Assembly: GCF_964063345.1 (NCBI RefSeq)
Contig: NZ_OZ061318.1
Location: 4,774,001-4,838,000 of the forward strand
Reading direction: 5' to 3'
DNA length: 64,000 nucleotides
DNA from: Pseudomonas lini
GTDB lineage: Bacteria; Pseudomonadota; Gammaproteobacteria; Pseudomonadales; Pseudomonadaceae
In this document: positions 61,353-64,000 of the stretch, piece after piece
Layout of the letters: each line of letters starts with the position of its first letter
Numbering within the stretch: the first letter of the stretch is position 1
Program-made: the position numbers and the translations under genes
The notes under the pieces: generated by a model
What the model saw: only the letters and a program-made list of their open reading frames with translations
Told to the model about the DNA's origin: nothing
Database searches by the model: none

Positions 61353-61898
61353 TCACGCCTTCGGCGGCTCTTTGCCTACGAAGTGTTGATGCATTTGCGA
61401 CGTCAGGCTTTCGATGCGCTCGGTCAGGGTCTTGGTGATTTCGGTGAGCCGGGTGTTTTGCTCCAGCAGTTCCATCAGTTGCGCGGTGTTCCGCGCAGCT
61501 TGGGCCTGACGTTCGCTGTTGGCCACGGCCAAGGCTTCACGATGTCGCGCATCGGCGTCTGACTGGGCTTTGTCCCGCGCCGCCTGACGCGTCTGGGCCA
61601 GCAGAATCAGCGGTGCGGCATAGGCTGCTTGCAGGCTGAACGCCAGGTTGAGCAGGATGAACGGGTACACATCGAAATCGGTCACGCCGGACAGGTTCAG
61701 GCAAATCCAGACCACTACAATCAGGGTCTGGGCGCCGAGAAAAGTCGGCGTGCCGAAGAATCGCGCAAAGGCCTCGGCGCGCAGGGCAAAACGGTCGGTA
61801 CCGAAAGTAGGTGCCAGGTGAGCGTGAGGGCGATGGAAGCGCAGGTGATCGACGGGGCCGGTGAGCTCGGTTTCGGTTTCGCGGGTCGGGGTGCTCAT
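61353..61898 (-). CDS. DUF1003 membrane protein
   Basis: A 181-residue protein with two membrane segments in the DUF1003 region (FLGAQTLIVVVWICLNL; YPFILLNLAFSLQAAYAAPLILL), preceded by a polar head and followed by a long coiled tail (RHREALAVANSERQAQAARNTAQLMELLEQN). DUF1003 proteins are often found near stress or transport genes; function is unknown. It is 6 bases from the convergent LysR stop. Confidence 0.86.
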   Translation of the reverse strand: MSTPTRETETELTGPVDHLRFHRPHAHLAPTFGTDRFALRAEAFARFFGTPTFLGAQTLIVVVWICLNLSGVTDFDVYPFILLNLAFSLQAAYAAPLILLAQTRQAARDKAQSDADARHREALAVANSERQAQAARNTAQLMELLEQNTRLTEITKTLTERIESLTSQMHQHFVGKEPPKA

Positions 61899-62038
61899 GG
61901 TGCTCTCTGCATGGCGCTGGGACTGAGGCTCACTATAGCTCCAGCGTCAGTTTCATTCTGAAACACATTTCGGTGTTTCTACTCAGAGCGACCGGTCAGC
62001 GATAAAGGCGCGGGCATTGTCATTTTTTGCAGCTCGAT

Positions 62039-62647
62039 TCAGAGCTCATAACAGGCCAGGAACATGTCCAGCGCCGACTCCACAACGGTGTGCTGCATCT
62101 CGGGCGACAAGCCTGGCTGGCCCATGGAGATCTGTGGCCAGAACGCAAACGACTTGAGCAATCCCTGGACCTGTTGCGCGGCGAACTCGGGTGCGACCGG
62201 TTTCAACAGACCATCGGCCTGGGCCGCGCGAATCCACACGGTCAGGCCTTCCTCGCGTTCACTCATTCGGGCGACCATGTTTTGCGCACGCTCGGGAGAA
62301 TGGATGGTGGCGGCTATCGCCACCCGCGCCAGGTCGAGAAAATTGTCATCGGCCAGCATCTGCAGTTTCGCCTGCAACATCAGGCGCAACTGATCACGCA
62401 GGGGCAAGTCAGGGCGGTAAGCCGCTTCCTGTTCAGCCGTTACCCGCGCCCACAATTGATTGAGGATTTCGGCGAACAACTCTTCCTTGCTCGGGAAGTG
62501 GTTGTACACGGTGCGCTTCGACACGCCCGCGGTGGCGGCGATCTTGTCCATGCTGGTGATGTCGAAACCGTTGGCACGGAATTCGGCAATCGCCGCCTGG
62601 ATGATGGCTTCGCGTTTACGGTCAGTGAGGCGCTGTAGGGCTGTCAT
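62039..62647 (-). CDS. TetR family transcriptional regulator
   Basis: A 202-residue repressor with an N-terminal HTH (RKREAIIQAAIAEFRANGFDITSMDKIAATAGVSKRTVYNHFPSKEELFAEIL, about 9-61) and a helical ligand domain with the AefR-like end. It is divergent from the metallo-hydrolase gene; the gap of 214 bases holds two palindromes that share AACTACACT, likely its operators. So it probably represses itself and the hydrolase gene. Confidence 0.9.
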   Translation of the reverse strand: MTALQRLTDRKREAIIQAAIAEFRANGFDITSMDKIAATAGVSKRTVYNHFPSKEELFAEILNQLWARVTAEQEAAYRPDLPLRDQLRLMLQAKLQMLADDNFLDLARVAIAATIHSPERAQNMVARMSEREEGLTVWIRAAQADGLLKPVAPEFAAQQVQGLLKSFAFWPQISMGQPGLSPEMQHTVVESALDMFLACYEL

Positions 62648-62674
62648 AAATACGCTTAGGCTGAAAAAAGTGGA

Positions 62675-62743
62675 GAACTACACTTGGTAGTTTACTTGTG
62701 ATCGGCTTTGATGCAACCTTGGAACTACACTGTGCAGTGTAAT
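62675..62743. promoter_or_regulatory. Two TetR-type operator palindromes
   Basis: The first is AACTACACTTGGTAGTTT (near 62676-62693), the second AACTACACTGTGCAGTGTAA (near 62723-62742); in the second, TACACTG and CAGTGTA are perfect. Both share AACTACACT and lie between the divergent TetR and metallo-hydrolase genes. Confidence 0.6.
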
Positions 62744-62861
62744 GTTTTGTTAATCCTGCGCAGCGCAAAAAGAATCTCCGGCTGATGCGTGCGTGCCTTG
62801 GCCATTTATCGTCCCAAGTAGAAAATCGTCAATCGTGCGGTTTTTCTGGAGTCATTCAGTC

Positions 62862-63920
62862 ATGGCCACTTCAACTTCTCCAGCGGATAACACCTCAACG
62901 CCTGAAGCTTCACGACAGGCTCAAGGGCAGTACCGAAACCATGTGCCGGTGCAGCGCGAAGGCTTTCGCAAAACCGTGCGCATCATTTGGAACTTCATCT
63001 TCCACAAACCACGCGACACACGGCCGTCCGCCCCGGTCCCGGTGCAACCCCTGACCCAGGCTGCGTTGATCGCCGCGCCCAACCACAGCGTCTATCGCCT
63101 CGGCCATTCCACGGTTCTGCTGAAACTGCGAGACAAATTCTGGATCACCGACCCGGTCTTCGCCGAGCGCGCCTCACCGGTGCAATGGGCCGGCCCGAAG
63201 CGTTTCCACCAGCCACCGATCAGCCTCGAAGACCTGCCGCCGATTGAAGCGGTGATCCTGTCCCACGATCACTACGACCACCTCGATTATCAGGCCGTCC
63301 TCAAACTGGCGGACAAGACCCGATATTTCCTCACACCGCTGGGTGTGGGCGACACCCTGATCAAATGGGGTATCGATGCCAGTAAAGTGCGCCAACTGGA
63401 TTGGTGGCAGGGCACCGAGGTCGATGGCGTTCAATTCGTCGCCACACCTTCGCAGCACTTTTCAGGTCGTGGGCTGTTCGACGGCAACAGCACCCTTTGG
63501 GCGTCGTGGGTGATGATCGACGGCGACACGCGGGTCTTCTTCAGTGGCGACAGCGGCTACTTCGACGGCTTCAAACGCATCGGCGAACAGTACGGCCCAT
63601 TCGACCTCACGCTCATGGAAACCGGCGCTTATAACGTCGAGTGGCCGCACGTTCACATGCAGCCCGAGCAAACCCTGCAAGCGCACATTGACCTTAAAGG
63701 GCGCTGGTTACTGCCGATTCACAACGGCACCTTCGACCTGTCAATGCACGCCTGGTACGAACCCTTCGACCGCATTTTGGCGTTGGCCTGGGAGCGGAAC
63801 GTGTCGATCACCACGCCGCAGATGGGCGAAGCGTTCAATGTGATGGATCCGCAGCAGGGTCGCGCATGGTGGCTAGGGTTGGAAGATGCAAGCGATCAGG
63901 TGGCGCCTCAGAACGCTTGA
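62862..63920 (+). CDS. Metallo-β-lactamase fold hydrolase (UlaG/NAPE-PLD-like)
   Basis: A 352-residue MBL-fold enzyme. SHDHYDHLDY near 134-143 is the metal motif HxHxDH (HDHYDH), His in ATPSQHFSGRG near 195-205, and Asp in FFSGDSGYFDG near 226-236 continue it; a later His in LLPIHNGTFD near 286 completes the di-metal site. This arrangement matches the NAPE-PLD/UlaG-like lactonase group. ATG 62862 is chosen, with GGAG 11 bases before it; the frame upstream to 62793 lacks one. Substrate unknown. Confidence 0.88.
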   Translation: MATSTSPADNTSTPEASRQAQGQYRNHVPVQREGFRKTVRIIWNFIFHKPRDTRPSAPVPVQPLTQAALIAAPNHSVYRLGHSTVLLKLRDKFWITDPVFAERASPVQWAGPKRFHQPPISLEDLPPIEAVILSHDHYDHLDYQAVLKLADKTRYFLTPLGVGDTLIKWGIDASKVRQLDWWQGTEVDGVQFVATPSQHFSGRGLFDGNSTLWASWVMIDGDTRVFFSGDSGYFDGFKRIGEQYGPFDLTLMETGAYNVEWPHVHMQPEQTLQAHIDLKGRWLLPIHNGTFDLSMHAWYEPFDRILALAWERNVSITTPQMGEAFNVMDPQQGRAWWLGLEDASDQVAPQNA

Positions 63921-63931
63921 TGTTGTGCTGC

Positions 63932-63956
63932 CGGGCCGCTTGCCATGGGAGCGGCC
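63932..63956. terminator. Hairpin at the end of the metallo-hydrolase gene
   Basis: GGGCCGCT and AGCGGCCC pair with a 9-base loop (TGCCATGGG), 12 bases after the stop. It lacks a strong T-run. It sits between two convergent gene ends. Confidence 0.6.
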
Positions 63957-63968
63957 CGTACTGACACC

Positions 63969-64000
63969 TCACTCAACCATCGCATAATCCGCCCGCCCCA
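63969..64000 (-). CDS. Probable 3' end of a gene running into the window
   Basis: On the minus strand the last codons read GRADYAMVE then TGA at 63971-63969, in GC-rich frame, right after the hairpin. Too short to name; the rest is outside the window. Confidence 0.4.
   Translation of the reverse strand, partial: GRADYAMVE

Overview
This window is chromosomal DNA from a fluorescent-group Pseudomonas (P. fluorescens complex). Three things point there. Gene content is typical: aceK, hrpA, ptrB, an lpxO-type hydroxylase, a zntB-like transporter, an OprP/OprO-type porin and a FabH-like/ECF sigma pair. The DNA is GC-rich with GC-rich third codon positions. Gaps between genes are studded with REP/REPIN palindromes of the kind abundant in these genomes (cores resembling TGTGGGAGCGGGCTTGCCCG and TGTGGCGAGGGAGCTTGCTC). 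I see no rRNA, tRNA or CRISPR array.

Layout. 1-11 kb: housekeeping and poorly characterised genes (2-hydroxyacid dehydrogenase end, nitroreductase, YcgN, TrmH-type methyltransferase, YajD, cyclic-nucleotide-binding protein, oligopeptidase B, class II amidotransferase). 11-16.5 kb: a compact iron-siderophore operon on the minus strand (one NIS synthetase, an MFS exporter, an IutA-like TonB receptor) behind a Fur-box-like sequence. 16.5-21.3 kb: a LysR regulator divergent from an MFS transporter and the three 5-oxoprolinase genes pxpA-B-C. 21.4-26.6 kb: a MoxR/VWA pair, a DUF4160/DUF2442-HTH pair that resembles a toxin-antitoxin module, an AsmA-like protein and cysK. 26.7-27.9 kb: a complete IS3-family insertion sequence inside a REPIN. 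28-34 kb: lpxO-like gene, an AT-richer GNAT/small-protein pair, two EamA transporters and aceK. 34-42.5 kb: hrpA, a KAS III enzyme, an ECF sigma with its zinc-finger anti-sigma, and a phosphate-type porin. 42.5-49 kb: FemAB-like protein, aquaporin, two small enzymes, then an ECF42-type sigma cassette (SnoaL-like, DGPF/YciI, SRPBCC, sigma with a long C-terminal extension). 49-64 kb: LysR/PACE efflux pair, Pit phosphate transporter, ZntB-like protein, chemoreceptor, FlxA-like protein, GAF histidine kinase, PepSY protein, GlpQ-like phosphodiesterase, a LysR/amidotransferase/monooxygenase locus, DUF1003 protein, and a TetR/metallo-hydrolase pair.

The most interesting systems are: (1) the lone NIS synthetase operon, which by gene logic could make a citrate-diamine carboxylate such as rhizoferrin in addition to whatever other siderophores the strain makes; (2) the ECF42 cassette, preceded by a sequence matching the published ECF42 promoter motif (TGTCGA, 17 nt, CGAC), implying an autoregulated operon; (3) the IS element with a 3-bp target duplication that split a REPIN; (4) a 158-bp imperfect palindrome that exactly fills the gap between two convergent stop codons; and (5) several regulator/target pairs with visible operator-like repeats in their shared promoters. 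All functional statements are read from sequence motifs and family knowledge; no database search was possible.
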